Source: Microbacterium sp. W4I4
GTDB lineage: Bacteria > Actinomycetota > Actinomycetes > Actinomycetales > Microbacteriaceae
Direction of reading: 5' to 3'
Assembly (NCBI RefSeq): GCF_030816235.1
Contig: NZ_JAUSXT010000001.1
Coordinates: 1,116,001-1,180,000, forward strand
DNA: 64,000 nt
Shown here: positions 16,894 to 25,638 of the stretch, in pieces
Layout: every line of letters starts with the position of its first letter
Position numbering within the stretch: position 1 is the first letter of the stretch
Program-made: the position numbers and the translations under genes
Notes under the pieces: model-generated
Told to the model about the DNA's origin: nothing
The model's database searches: none
Seen by the model: only the letters and a program-made list of their open reading frames with translations

Positions 16894-17463
16894 TCAGTCC
16901 CAGTCCAGATACTCCTCGATCACGACGGCCGTCTCGATGGGGTGGGTGGCCGGGAAGTAGTGGTCTGCGTGCGGGATGCGGGTGATGCTGGCGCGCTCGG
17001 GAGCCGTCGCCTGCAGCTTCTCGGCGTGCACAGCGGGGGTGACCTCGTCGTCTGAGGCCTGGATGATGAGCACCGGGATGCCTGCGGCCAGGTCGATCTC
17101 GGCATCCTCGACGCCCAGCAGCAGCAGTCCATTGACTCGCTCGTGGTGCTCGGCGGCGAACACCCGGGCGATCGTGCCGCCGGCGCTGTGCCCTCCGATC
17201 CAGGTGTCGGCGATCCCGAGGTGGTCGAGCACGGCGAGCGCATCGGCGGCACGGTCGCTGTCGGATATCCCGTCCGACTCCGCCCGCGCACCGATCCGGA
17301 CGACCCGGAAACCGGCCTCTTCGGCGAGGTAGTGCGCGACGACGCCGAGGCCGTCGGCCTGGAGGTCGCGGCGGGTGACAAGCGTCAGCGTGACCGGGCC
17401 TTCGCCCTCATCGACGAACGGGACAGCACGGACGTCGGGCTCGAAGGTGCTGGTCTGCGTCAC
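16894..17463 (-). CDS. alpha/beta hydrolase
   Basis: 189 residues from the GTG at 17463, chosen for AGGAG seven bases upstream. Longer starts are possible. A short serine hydrolase fold is visible: the nucleophile elbow WIGGHSAGGTIARVF, a late aspartate in IIQASDDEVTPAVH and the catalytic His in IPHADHYFPATHP. There is no lid domain and no signal peptide. The family includes esterases and dienelactone-hydrolase relatives. The substrate is unknown. Confidence 0.83.
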   Translation of the reverse strand: MTQTSTFEPDVRAVPFVDEGEGPVTLTLVTRRDLQADGLGVVAHYLAEEAGFRVVRIGARAESDGISDSDRAADALAVLDHLGIADTWIGGHSAGGTIARVFAAEHHERVNGLLLLGVEDAEIDLAAGIPVLIIQASDDEVTPAVHAEKLQATAPERASITRIPHADHYFPATHPIETAVVIEEYLDWD

Positions 17464-17601
17464 GGTGCTCTCCTGCATGTCTCGCGATGATCGGCCGTCG
17501 CACCGATTGTGCGATCCGCCTTGAACACCGTATTCACGCATCCGCCCGCAGACAAGTTCGCATGGTGGCGAGACCTGTCCGCGGGCGGTGCAGGCTCGGA
17601 G

Positions 17602-18150
17602 TCAGCGCCCGGCAGGCGTGCGGCTCTCGGCGCTGACCATCCAGGCGAACTGCTCCAGCTTCTCGATGATCGCGTGCAGGACGTCGGCGGAGGTGGGGTC
17701 CTCCTCGTCGACCTGATCGTGCACATCGCGCATGGTGGCGACGGTCGTCTCCAGCCGCTCGGTGATCAGCCCGACGGTCTCCTCCGTCGACACTTCTCCG
17801 GCGGGGAACGGCGGCAGTGATGTGGTCTTCGCGATCGTGGAGCTTCGTCCGTCGGCGGTGGCGTGCAGCGCGCGCATCCGCTCCGCGACGGTGTCGCTGA
17901 ACGTGCGTGCGGCGGCGATGATCTCGTCGAGCTGGCGATGCAGGTCGCGGAAGTTGCGGCCCACGACGTTCCAATGCGCCTGCTTGCCCTGCAGCGACAG
18001 CTCGATCAGATCGGCCAGCACGGACTGCAGGTTCGCCGTCAGCGTCGGCGATGCCGTGAATCCCTTCTCGGCGTTCTGGCGTCGAGTGGGCTTCGCGGCC
18101 GACTCGGGCGCGGCGCTGCGGGTCGCGGACTTCTTCTTCGTGTCAGCCAT
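17602..18150 (-). CDS. dps: Dps family DNA-protection ferritin
   Basis: 182 residues. The four-helix ferritin-like core carries the intersubunit ferroxidase ligands in AHWNVVGRNFRDLHRQLDE. Helix C/D segments include AERMRALHATADGRS and TSADVLHAIIEKLEQFAWM. Residues 1-30 are a Lys/Arg/Ser-rich tail (ADTKKKSATRSAAPESAAKP) of the kind that binds DNA in some Dps proteins. Dps dodecamers oxidise and store iron and shield DNA in stationary phase or oxidative stress. About 235 bases of shared upstream DNA separate it from the divergent gene at 18388. Confidence 0.93.
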   Translation of the reverse strand: MADTKKKSATRSAAPESAAKPTRRQNAEKGFTASPTLTANLQSVLADLIELSLQGKQAHWNVVGRNFRDLHRQLDEIIAAARTFSDTVAERMRALHATADGRSSTIAKTTSLPPFPAGEVSTEETVGLITERLETTVATMRDVHDQVDEEDPTSADVLHAIIEKLEQFAWMVSAESRTPAGR

Positions 18151-18387
18151 GCTGTCTCCTCACACTCCTCGCCGCGCACCGCGGCGATCGAATACGCCCG
18201 TCACGCTATCCGCCGGCTCACGGCGTGATCGAGGGGCTTGACAGCACCCGGCGTCGGGCGCACCGTCCGGGCTCGGAGACGCTCATAGGTTGGGCAACGG
18301 CACGTCCGCGCAGAGTATTTCGGCTGACGCGGCCCACTGCCGCCGCTCGCCTACGCTGAGTGAAGATGTACGCGAGAGAGGCACAGC

Positions 18388-18999
18388 GTGAGGATCACGG
18401 TCATCGGCGGGTCGAAGGGCACCGGGGCACGGTTCGCGGCGCTCGCGCATGCGGCGGGGCACGAGGTGACGGCCCTGTCTCGCAGTGGAGCGGCGCCCGA
18501 CGGCGTGCGGGCGGTCGCCGCGGATGCGACCGACCCAGCTATGGTGCGAAACGCCATTGCGGGAGCGGATGCCGTGGCCGTCACCGTCGGCGGCGCGAAG
18601 GGCGTGCGTCGGCATCGCGCGGCGGTGACGGGCTCGGTCATCGATGCCATGGAGGCTGGGGGTGTCCGCCGTCTGCTCGTGCAGTCATCCTTGGGTGCCG
18701 GCGACTCGGGCGCGCTCATGCCGACGCCGCTGCGGGTGCTGATGAAGGCGGTGCTGGCCGTTCCTCTCGCCGACCACGACGAACAGGAGGCTGCCGTGAT
18801 GCGGTCGGGTCTGGATTGGACGCTCGTCCGTCCCACCGGGCTCACCGACAAGCCGGCCACAGGTGGCACACGCGCGCTGCAGGTGGGGCAGAAGGGCACG
18901 CTGGGCGGGTCCATCTCCCGCGATGATCTCGCCGCGTATCTTCTGCGGGCGCTCGAGGATGATTCTCTGATCGGCGCGGCCGTCGGAGTCAGCGGCTGA
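18388..18999 (+). CDS. NAD(P)-binding oxidoreductase, atypical SDR (NmrA/SDR5-like)
   Basis: 203 residues from a GTG. The N-terminal MRITVIGGSKGTGARFA gives the Rossmann GxxGxG, followed by VRAVAADATDPAMVRNAIAG and the mid-domain RRLLVQSSLGAGDS. LDWTLVRPTGLTD is typical of atypical SDRs that lack the classical YxxxK. The substrate or regulatory role is unknown. Five bases separate it from arfB, suggesting co-transcription. Confidence 0.82.
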   Translation: MRITVIGGSKGTGARFAALAHAAGHEVTALSRSGAAPDGVRAVAADATDPAMVRNAIAGADAVAVTVGGAKGVRRHRAAVTGSVIDAMEAGGVRRLLVQSSLGAGDSGALMPTPLRVLMKAVLAVPLADHDEQEAAVMRSGLDWTLVRPTGLTDKPATGGTRALQVGQKGTLGGSISRDDLAAYLLRALEDDSLIGAAVGVSG

Positions 19000-19003
19000 G
19001 ACG

Positions 19004-19447
19004 ATGGATGATCTGCACGTGATGCCGGGGCCGGGCGCACCGCAGGGTCTCGTCGTGCCGGCGGTCGAGCTCGTCGAGCAGTTCTCCCGGTCGTCGGGGC
19101 CCGGCGGACAGGGAGTGAACACCACGGACTCCCGCGTGCAGCTGAGCATCGATCTGGCCACCACCCGTGCACTGAACGAGACCCAGCGCCGACGGGTGCT
19201 GACCCGGCTCGCTCCGAGGCTGGCGGGCAGCGTGCTCACGATCAGCGCCAGCGAGCAGCGCTCCCAGCGTCAGAACCGCGTCGCGGCGAGGGAGCGGCTC
19301 GCCGAGCTGCTGCGGGATGCCGTCATGCCCAGCGCGGTGCGGCGCGCGACGCGCCCCACCAAGGGCTCGCAACGGCGCAGACTCGAAGGGAAGCATCGTC
19401 GCTCTGAGACGAAGAGCGGCCGACGGCGTCCTGACGCCCAGGATTGA
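19004..19447 (+). CDS. arfB: peptidyl-tRNA hydrolase ArfB (YaeJ), ribosome rescue factor
   Basis: 147 residues. The class I release-factor GGQ domain is clear: EQFSRSSGPGGQGVNTTDSR. The protein is short, has no stop-codon-recognition domain and ends in a basic tail (RRATRPTKGSQRRRLEG, RRSETKSGRRRP), which in ArfB enters the empty mRNA channel of stalled ribosomes. It hydrolyses peptidyl-tRNA on ribosomes lacking a stop codon. It could be annotated as alternative rescue factor B. Confidence 0.92.
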   Translation: MDDLHVMPGPGAPQGLVVPAVELVEQFSRSSGPGGQGVNTTDSRVQLSIDLATTRALNETQRRRVLTRLAPRLAGSVLTISASEQRSQRQNRVAARERLAELLRDAVMPSAVRRATRPTKGSQRRRLEGKHRRSETKSGRRRPDAQD

Positions 19448-19478
19448 CGCCCTGCACGACGCTGCGCATCCGTAGCGC

Positions 19479-20606
19479 TCAGACGACGAGATCCAGGAGC
19501 TCGCGGATGTCGTCGGCGAGCAGCGCCGGTTCCTCGTGCGGTGCGAAGTGCCCGCCGCGGGGCATCACCGTGTACCTGTCGACGTCGTACACGCGCTCCG
19601 CCCAGCTGCGCGGCGGATGGGTGAGGTCGTGCGGGAAGATCGCGACCGCGGTGGGGACCTCCACCCGTGCCACCCGCTTCGTGTGTCCGGTGGCGTACTC
19701 GAAGTACGGTCGCAGCGAGGTGGAGATCGAGCCGGTGAACCAATACAGCGAGGCGAGGGTCAGCAGATAGTCGTCGCTGAATCTGCTGCCGACATCGCCG
19801 CCGGAGTCGCTCCAGGCGCGATGCTTCTCGAGGATCCAGGAGAGGAAGCCGACGGGGGAATCCGCGAGTGCCGGCGCCAGGGTGAGTGGGCGCGTCTGCT
19901 GCTGATGCTGGTAGGCGCCCTCGGAGGCATTCCACGCGGCGGCCTCGTCCAGATACGCCCGCTCCGCGGTCGTCACCGTCGACGGGTCGACTTCGAGCGG
20001 AGACGCCACGGCGAGCAGATGGAGCCCGGCGACGGCATCCGGATGCGCCTCCGCCAGGCGCGACACGATGCCCGCCCCCAGATCGCCGCCGTGCGCGACG
20101 TACCGGTCGAACCCTAGCGACTCGGTCATCAGCCGATGGAGGAGTTCATGCGTCTGGACATCCAGCGACGGCGTCGCCGCTGAGAACGGGAAACCCGGCA
20201 GCGCGGGCACGATCACGGTGACCGATTCGGTCGCTTCACCGTCGAACCGCGACGGTTCCGCCAGCCGTCGCGCCACGTCGACGAGTTCCAGCGCGGAACT
20301 CGGCCAGCCGTTCACCAGCAGGACGGGCGTGCGTCCCGGACGCTCCGCATCGAAGCGCAGGTACGAGAGCGCGGTCCCGTCGATGATGGTGTTCCGCCAG
20401 GGCAGCTCGACGATGACGGCTTCCTGCGCGCGCCAGTCGAATCCGCTCCCCCAGTACTCGGCCAGCCGGCGCAGCTCGTCCTGATCGGTTCCGCCCTCCC
20501 AGGCGTCGACAGGCCATCGCGTGGCCCAGCGCGTGTGCCGAACCCGATCCAGCAGGTCTTCCAATTCCGAGTCGGGGACTTCCAGCGGCGTTGCAGTTGC
20601 AGTCAT
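19479..20606 (-). CDS. epoxide hydrolase family protein
   Basis: 375 residues from the ATG at 20606. The N-terminal EHN region (ELEDLLDRVRHTRWATRWP, YWGSGFDWRAQE) precedes an alpha/beta-hydrolase core with oxyanion segment VLLVNGWPSSALELVD, the nucleophile aspartate in VAHGGDLGAGIVSRLAE and the catalytic His in MPRGGHFAPHEEP. These match the microsomal-type epoxide hydrolases common in soil actinobacteria. The family HGWP motif reads NGWP here. The natural substrate is unknown. Confidence 0.88.
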   Translation of the reverse strand: MTATATPLEVPDSELEDLLDRVRHTRWATRWPVDAWEGGTDQDELRRLAEYWGSGFDWRAQEAVIVELPWRNTIIDGTALSYLRFDAERPGRTPVLLVNGWPSSALELVDVARRLAEPSRFDGEATESVTVIVPALPGFPFSAATPSLDVQTHELLHRLMTESLGFDRYVAHGGDLGAGIVSRLAEAHPDAVAGLHLLAVASPLEVDPSTVTTAERAYLDEAAAWNASEGAYQHQQQTRPLTLAPALADSPVGFLSWILEKHRAWSDSGGDVGSRFSDDYLLTLASLYWFTGSISTSLRPYFEYATGHTKRVARVEVPTAVAIFPHDLTHPPRSWAERVYDVDRYTVMPRGGHFAPHEEPALLADDIRELLDLVV

Positions 20607-20679
20607 CGTCCTGCCTCTCTTCCCGAGGAGAGCGTCGGAGCGCCTGCGATCATTCCCCGCAGCGGTCAGTACGCGACGA

Positions 20680-22467
20680 TCAGGCCGCGACGCTGCGACG
20701 ATCGCGCACTGCGCGGTCGGCGTCGGCCAGGACGAGATCGCCGTGCACCGCGGCACCGGTGGCGACGCCGGATGCGCTGGACGCGACGACCATGGCCATC
20801 GGCTGCCCGGCGTTTCCCGCGACCCAGATCCCCGGCACCGGCGTCATTCCCCGCGGATCCGCGGGGATCTGGGTGCCGAACGGATTCACCTCGGCGACTC
20901 CGCCGATCGACTCGTACAGGTCGGTCCGCGCCAGGAAGCGCGGTGCGACGACCACAGCATCCGTGTCGAAGCTCTGCCCGTCCTCGGTCTGCACAGCGCG
21001 CACGTCCGTGCCGTCCACGACGAGCCTGTCGACGTGCCCCCGCACCACCGGGATCTCCAGCGCGGCCAGAGTCTCCGACTGCTCCTCCGTCAGCTCGGAC
21101 GCCTCGTGCAGGAACAGCGTCACCTGATCGCTGAGCCGGCGGAACAGCAACGCCTGGTGGATGCCGGGCTCGGCACGACTGAGGACGGCGATGCGCCGAT
21201 CGCGCACCTCCCACCCGTGACAGAACGGACAGTGCAGCACGGTCTTGCCCCACGCCTCGACCACGCCGGGGATCTCGGGGAGATCATCGACGAGCCCAGT
21301 GGCGAGGATGATCCGTCGGGCACGGATGCGCGGTCCGTCGTCGCCCGTCTGCACGGTGAAGTCGTCGACGGCCCCGGACAGACCGGTCACGCTCCCGGCG
21401 ATGATCCGGACGCCGTAGGACTCCGCCTCCGCGCGTCCCTTCGCCAGCAGTTCGCGCGGCGCGATCCCCTCGTGTCCCAGGACGTTGTGGGCGCCCTCGG
21501 CGCGCGAGTTGCGCGGCCGGCCCTCGTCTATCACCACCACATCGCGCCGAGAACGCGCGAGGACGATCGCTGCGGCGAGTCCGGCGAAGCTGCCTCCCAC
21601 GACCGCCACATCCGCAGAGATGTCTCCTCTCCCGCTGGAGACGGCCTCGGCCCGCGGCCGGACCGCGATCCAGACGGCCCGAGCGGAGCGGTGCGAGATC
21701 GGTGATGTACCGGCGCGGAGCGACGCGATGATGTCCTCCAGGACGGCCTGGTCATCGCCCGTGACCTCGCCCTCGCCATGCGCGCGGAGCCGATACTCCA
21801 GGTACTGCGCGCCGTCGCCGGTGGATGCGTCCACGATCAGCTCGAGCTCGTGCTGCTCCGGCTGCGCGAAGCCCGCGGCCGCGAGCAGGTCCGGCCAATC
21901 GGCGCGCGCGTACCCGTGGGCGGCGCGCGCCGCCCGCATCCGATCGTGCAGCGCGGTCAGTCCGCTGCCGAGATCGTCGGGAGCGAATCGCGGTTCGCCG
22001 GCGAGCTCGGTCAGGACGAGCACTCCTCCCGGGCGCAGCACGGAGTACGCGCGGCGCAGTGCCTTCGCCGGGTCGTCGAGGTGATGCAGCGACAGAGCGG
22101 CCCACACGAGGTCGGCATCCGGCGGAATCGTCGCGGGCCAGTCGTCGTTCAGATCCACACGATGCGACTCCACTCGATCCGCGACCTGCGCCGTCGTGGC
22201 CGCGCTGCGCACGCGTGCGAGCAGCTCGTCGGAGACGTCCAGCGCGTGAACGCGGGCCGTGGGAAAACGCTCGGCGAGCGCCACGGCATCCGCTCCGACC
22301 CCGGATCCGAGGTCGACGATGCGCGAGGGAGGCGCATCGAGAGCGGCCTGCGCGCGATCGAGAGTCGCACTCCGCAGAGAGGCGCTCAGACGCGACTCGA
22401 GCGCGAGGTGATCGGCGAAGCCCTCGGGAAGGCTGCGGTGCCATGGTTCGTGTGCGGAGTGGGTCAT
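20680..22467 (-). CDS. fusion of SAM-dependent methyltransferase and thioredoxin-reductase-like flavoprotein
   Basis: 595 residues from the ATG at 22467. Residues 1-270 form a class I methyltransferase (VDLGSGVGADAVALAERF, ALSLHHLDDPAKALRRA, LRPGGVLVLTELAG). From about 285 an FAD/NAD(P) module follows with DVAVVGGSFAGLAAAIVLA, ILATGLVDDLPEIPGV, the redox-like HCPFCHGWEVRDRRIAVL and a final GIWVAGNAGQPM. The CPFC pair resembles the thioredoxin-reductase CxxC. It is divergent from an XRE-cupin regulator, which probably controls it. The fused activities suggest methylation and redox modification of one substrate or stress response, but the substrate is unknown. Confidence 0.87.
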   Translation of the reverse strand: MTHSAHEPWHRSLPEGFADHLALESRLSASLRSATLDRAQAALDAPPSRIVDLGSGVGADAVALAERFPTARVHALDVSDELLARVRSAATTAQVADRVESHRVDLNDDWPATIPPDADLVWAALSLHHLDDPAKALRRAYSVLRPGGVLVLTELAGEPRFAPDDLGSGLTALHDRMRAARAAHGYARADWPDLLAAAGFAQPEQHELELIVDASTGDGAQYLEYRLRAHGEGEVTGDDQAVLEDIIASLRAGTSPISHRSARAVWIAVRPRAEAVSSGRGDISADVAVVGGSFAGLAAAIVLARSRRDVVVIDEGRPRNSRAEGAHNVLGHEGIAPRELLAKGRAEAESYGVRIIAGSVTGLSGAVDDFTVQTGDDGPRIRARRIILATGLVDDLPEIPGVVEAWGKTVLHCPFCHGWEVRDRRIAVLSRAEPGIHQALLFRRLSDQVTLFLHEASELTEEQSETLAALEIPVVRGHVDRLVVDGTDVRAVQTEDGQSFDTDAVVVAPRFLARTDLYESIGGVAEVNPFGTQIPADPRGMTPVPGIWVAGNAGQPMAMVVASSASGVATGAAVHGDLVLADADRAVRDRRSVAA

Positions 22468-22515
22468 GCCGATAACGTTAGGCCCGATTGGCGTTGCACG
22501 CATAAGATCTTGCAT

Positions 22516-23100
22516 ATGACGCAAGAAGATGCCGAATCGATCGTTCGCCAGCGCATCCGCGGACTGCGTGCCGCACGCGGCTGGACGCTGGACACCCTCG
22601 CCGCGCGCTGCTTTCTCTCCCCGTCGACGGTGAGTCGCATCGAGACCGGCCGCCAGAGGATCGCGCTGGAGCAGCTCGTCGCGATCGCGAAGGCGCTGGG
22701 CACATCACTGGATCAGCTCGTCGAGCCGGAGGGAGATGACGACGTCGTCATCCGTCCCGAACCGGAGACGATGGACGGCGCGACGTTCTGGTTGCTGTCC
22801 CGGGAACGCGATCGACGCGGCGTGACCATCGGCAAGATGCGCATTACCGAGAACCGCGAATCACCATCGTCGCAGGTGCACCCCGGCTACGAGTGGTTCA
22901 CGGTCCTCAGCGGCGCCATCAGGCTCACCCTCGGCACGAGGACGATCCTGGTGATGCCTGGTCAGGCAGTGGAATTCTCGACCATGACTCCGCACCGGAT
23001 CGAGGCGCACCAGGGCACGGCCGAGATTCTCACCATCTTCGACCATGACGGCGAGCAGGCTCACCTGCCCGGCCGCTCTCAGACCCGAGAATCCTCCTGA
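22516..23100 (+). CDS. XRE family transcriptional regulator with cupin sensor domain
   Basis: 194 residues. Residues 8-70 are a helix-turn-helix (IRGLRAARGWTLDTLAARC, then FLSPSTVSRIETGRQR). Residues 105-180 form a cupin barrel (HPGYEWFTVLSGAIRLTLG, VEFSTMTPHRIEAHQG). Such regulators typically repress a neighbouring oxidoreductase or methyltransferase gene. Only 48 bases separate it from the divergent fusion gene, a tight shared control region. A TAAGAT box (22503-22508) lies seven bases before the ATG and no Shine-Dalgarno sequence is visible, so the mRNA is probably leaderless. Confidence 0.9.
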   Translation: MTQEDAESIVRQRIRGLRAARGWTLDTLAARCFLSPSTVSRIETGRQRIALEQLVAIAKALGTSLDQLVEPEGDDDVVIRPEPETMDGATFWLLSRERDRRGVTIGKMRITENRESPSSQVHPGYEWFTVLSGAIRLTLGTRTILVMPGQAVEFSTMTPHRIEAHQGTAEILTIFDHDGEQAHLPGRSQTRESS

Positions 23101-23113
23101 GAGAATGTGACGC

Positions 23114-24146
23114 ATGTCCATCCGCTACCCCGACCCGCTCCGCCCCGGTGACACGATCGCCGTGACCTCGCCCTCGAGCGGCGTCGAGGACAGACTTCGC
23201 GCCCGGCTCGAGGTCGCGATCGCCGGCGTGCGGGCCCAAGGGTTCACGGTCGTCGTCGGTGATTGCATGGACGGGACGGGACACGTCAGTGCTCCGGCAT
23301 CCGAGCGCGCACGGGAACTCACCCGCTTTCTCACCGACCCCGCCGTGCGCGCTGTCATCCCGCCGTGGGGCGGCGAGACGGCCATCGACCTGCTTCCTCT
23401 GCTCGACTGGGATGCGATCAGTGCGGCCGCGCCCACCTGGTTCATCGGATTCTCCGATATCTCGACCCTGCTCACACCGATGACGGTGCTGACCGTGTGT
23501 GGCGACGCTGCACGGCAACAACCTCATGGACACCCCGTACCGCGCGCCCGACGGGCTCCTCAGCTGGCTCGACATCAGCACAGGACGGGCGACGGATACC
23601 TTCGCGCAGACCCCTCCGGGCCGTTATCGGACAGGAGGGTGGGACGACTACGTCGGTCACCCCGATGTGTCGGAGATGACACTCGACGGCACCGGATCGT
23701 GGCGGCGATTCGATCAGGGCGGCGGCACGGTCGATGTGACCGGTCGCCTGATCGGCGGCTGCATCGAGATGCTGTGCAACACCGCCGGTTCAGAATTCGG
23801 CGATCTGAACGCCTTCGCCGACCAGCACGCCCCCGAGGGACTCATCGTCTACCTCGAGGCCTGCGATGAGGGTGCACTGTCGATCTGCCGCTACCTGCAC
23901 GGCATGCGCTTGGCGGGCTTCTTCGATCACGCGAACGCCGTGCTAATCGGCAGGACCAACGCGCCTGACCGTCCGACGATGACGCAGCAGGAGGCAGTGC
24001 TCGACGCCCTCGGCGACCTCGGCATCCCGATCATCGGCGACGTGGACTGCGGGCACGTACAGCCGTTCATGCCGATCGTCAACGGTGCTCTCGGACGCGT
24101 GCGCTTCGACGATGGTGTCAGCTCGCTGGAGCAGTCACTGGCCTGA
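23114..24146 (+). pseudogene. LD-carboxypeptidase / MccF-like S66 peptidase with a +1 frameshift
   Basis: The N-terminal frame gives MSIRYPDPLRPGDTIAVTSP and the nucleophile region PTWFIGFSDISTLLTP. The C-terminal frame, from about 23499, gives ATLHGNNLMDTPYRAP, the catalytic glutamate in IVYLEACDEGA and the histidine in DVDCGHVQPFMPIV. Deleting one base near 23493-23503 (ACCGTGTGTGG) joins them into a 343-residue protein of normal S66 length. The family cleaves murein tetrapeptides or, in MccF, microcin C derivatives. A real frameshift would separate the catalytic Ser from Glu and His. The 3' end overlaps the convergent WYL gene by 29 bases. Confidence 0.82.
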
Positions 24147-25146
24147 CCGTCTCAGGCGCTCTCATCCGGCCAGACCGGGCACCCGCGGCCTTCAGCATCC
24201 TCACCGCCGCGTCCTCGACCAGGACTCGGAGCTCGTCAGGGCCGTCGATCACGACCTCGCAGCCCAGCGCAACGATGACCGACGGGATCCATTCGAGGCT
24301 CTCGGCGTTGATCTCCGCGCGATGCCAGGGCGGTGCGCCATCGACAGCCCCGTCGTCGAGCTTCACGAGGCGCGCGACACTCGCCGGCAGATGCTCGCGG
24401 ATGCGATCCTCCCTCGCACGGACGCGCAGCACGACCTGCCATCGGTACGGTGCATCGACGAACAGCTCCAGAAGACGGCTCCGCACGTCAAGTCGAGGCG
24501 GAGGCGTGAAGGACTCGGACGTGACGCGCACCGTCCGGATCCTGTCCGCACGGAACGCCCGCTCCTCCCGGGTGTCGACGTCGAGCGCGACGAGATACCA
24601 GCGGTGGGCGTGCGCGACAAGACCGTACGGGTGGATGCTCCGCCGCGAGAGCGCTCCGCTGCGACTCCGGTAGCGCATGTCGACGCTTCGGGTGCGGCTC
24701 ACGGCATCCGCCAGAGTCAGCATCACTGCGGGATCCGGCGCCTCTCCCCCGTGCTGCGAGGTCGGCGTCATCGCGGCGAGCACGACGTCGATCCGCTGGG
24801 CATCCGCCGCCGGCATCGCTCGCGTGATCTTCGACAGAGCCGTCTGCGCGGCCAACCCCGGCGCGGATGCCGCCGCCTGCGCCTGAGCGAGCTCGAGGAA
24901 GACCGCGATGACCTCCTCGGTGCTGAACATCAGCGGGAGGACCCGCTGCCCGAGAGCGAGACGGTAGCCGCCGTAGCGCCCTCGGAGCGTTTCGACGGGG
25001 ACGCCCAGATCGGCCAGCCGCGCCACATCACGACGAATCGTGCGCTCATCCACGCCGAGACGGTCGGCGAGCTCGCCGACCGTGCGCAGCTGCGCGGACT
25101 GCAGCAGCTCGAGCACCTGCAGGGCCCGCGCGGTGGTGTCGGCCAT
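24118..25146 (-). CDS. WYL-domain transcriptional regulator (DeoR-type HTH, YafY-like)
   Basis: 342 residues from the ATG at 25146. An upstream ATG at 25155 is also possible. The N-terminal HTH reads ALQVLELLQSAQLRTVGELA and LGVDERTIRRDVARLADLG. The middle WYL domain shows RRSIHPYGLVAHAHRWYLVA and EERAFRADRIRTVRV. The C-terminal WCX-like extension ends in PDELRVLVEDAAVRML. WYL domains sense nucleic acids or small ligands. A 25-base palindromic stretch in the divergent region to the VOC gene is the likely operator, pointing to local control of that gene. Confidence 0.9.
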   Translation of the reverse strand: MADTTARALQVLELLQSAQLRTVGELADRLGVDERTIRRDVARLADLGVPVETLRGRYGGYRLALGQRVLPLMFSTEEVIAVFLELAQAQAAASAPGLAAQTALSKITRAMPAADAQRIDVVLAAMTPTSQHGGEAPDPAVMLTLADAVSRTRSVDMRYRSRSGALSRRSIHPYGLVAHAHRWYLVALDVDTREERAFRADRIRTVRVTSESFTPPPRLDVRSRLLELFVDAPYRWQVVLRVRAREDRIREHLPASVARLVKLDDGAVDGAPPWHRAEINAESLEWIPSVIVALGCEVVIDGPDELRVLVEDAAVRMLKAAGARSGRMRAPETVRPVTAPAS

Positions 25147-25165
25147 GACATTCATCATCGCACCC

Positions 25166-25190
25166 ATACCGGGCTGTTTCTGTCCGGTAT
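25166..25190. promoter_or_regulatory. palindromic candidate operator between WYL regulator and VOC gene
   Basis: ATACCGG (25166-25172) and CCGGTAT (25184-25190) are perfect inverted 7-mers with an 11-base spacer, centred in the 105-base divergent region. The spacing is close to one to two helical turns, as expected for a dimeric HTH regulator. Confidence 0.55.
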
Positions 25191-25251
25191 TGCTCGTATC
25201 GTCGTTCTCGCTACCCCGCTCGAGGGGGCATTCACCGATAAGGAGAAGCTC

Positions 25252-25635
25252 ATGCAGCTCGCCGCCACCCGCATCATCACCGACGACGTCGACGCCCTGG
25301 TCGCGTTCTACGAGGCCGCCACCGGCCTCGGCATCCAGCGACGGCATCCGATGTTCGCCGAACTGCGCACACCGTCCGGCACCCTGGCCATCGCCAGCTC
25401 AGCCACCGTGCCGCTGCTGGGTGCGGATGTCGCCGAGGCGGGCGCGAATCGCAGCGTCATGCTGGACTTCCTCGTCGACGACGTCGACGCGACGTACACC
25501 GCGCTGAGGGATGTCGTGGAGGTGTTCGTCAACGAGCCGACCGACATGCCCTGGGGCAACCGTTCGCTTCTCGTCCGCGACCCCGACGGCAACCTCGTCA
25601 ACTTCTTCACGCCGCTCGGTGAGACCGCACGCTGA
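25252..25635 (+). CDS. VOC family protein (glyoxalase/bleomycin-resistance fold)
   Basis: 127 residues from the ATG at 25252 behind AAGGAGAAG. A pair of beta-alpha-beta-beta-beta modules is visible: MQLAATRIITDDVDALVAFY followed by PSGTLAIASS, and SVMLDFLVDDVDATYTAL followed by LLVRDPDGNLVNFFTP. This is the usual end of VOC proteins, with a metal-ligand or structural acid. No specific enzyme can be named. It is divergent from, and probably regulated by, the WYL protein. Confidence 0.85.
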   Translation: MQLAATRIITDDVDALVAFYEAATGLGIQRRHPMFAELRTPSGTLAIASSATVPLLGADVAEAGANRSVMLDFLVDDVDATYTALRDVVEVFVNEPTDMPWGNRSLLVRDPDGNLVNFFTPLGETAR

Positions 25636-25638
25636 CGG

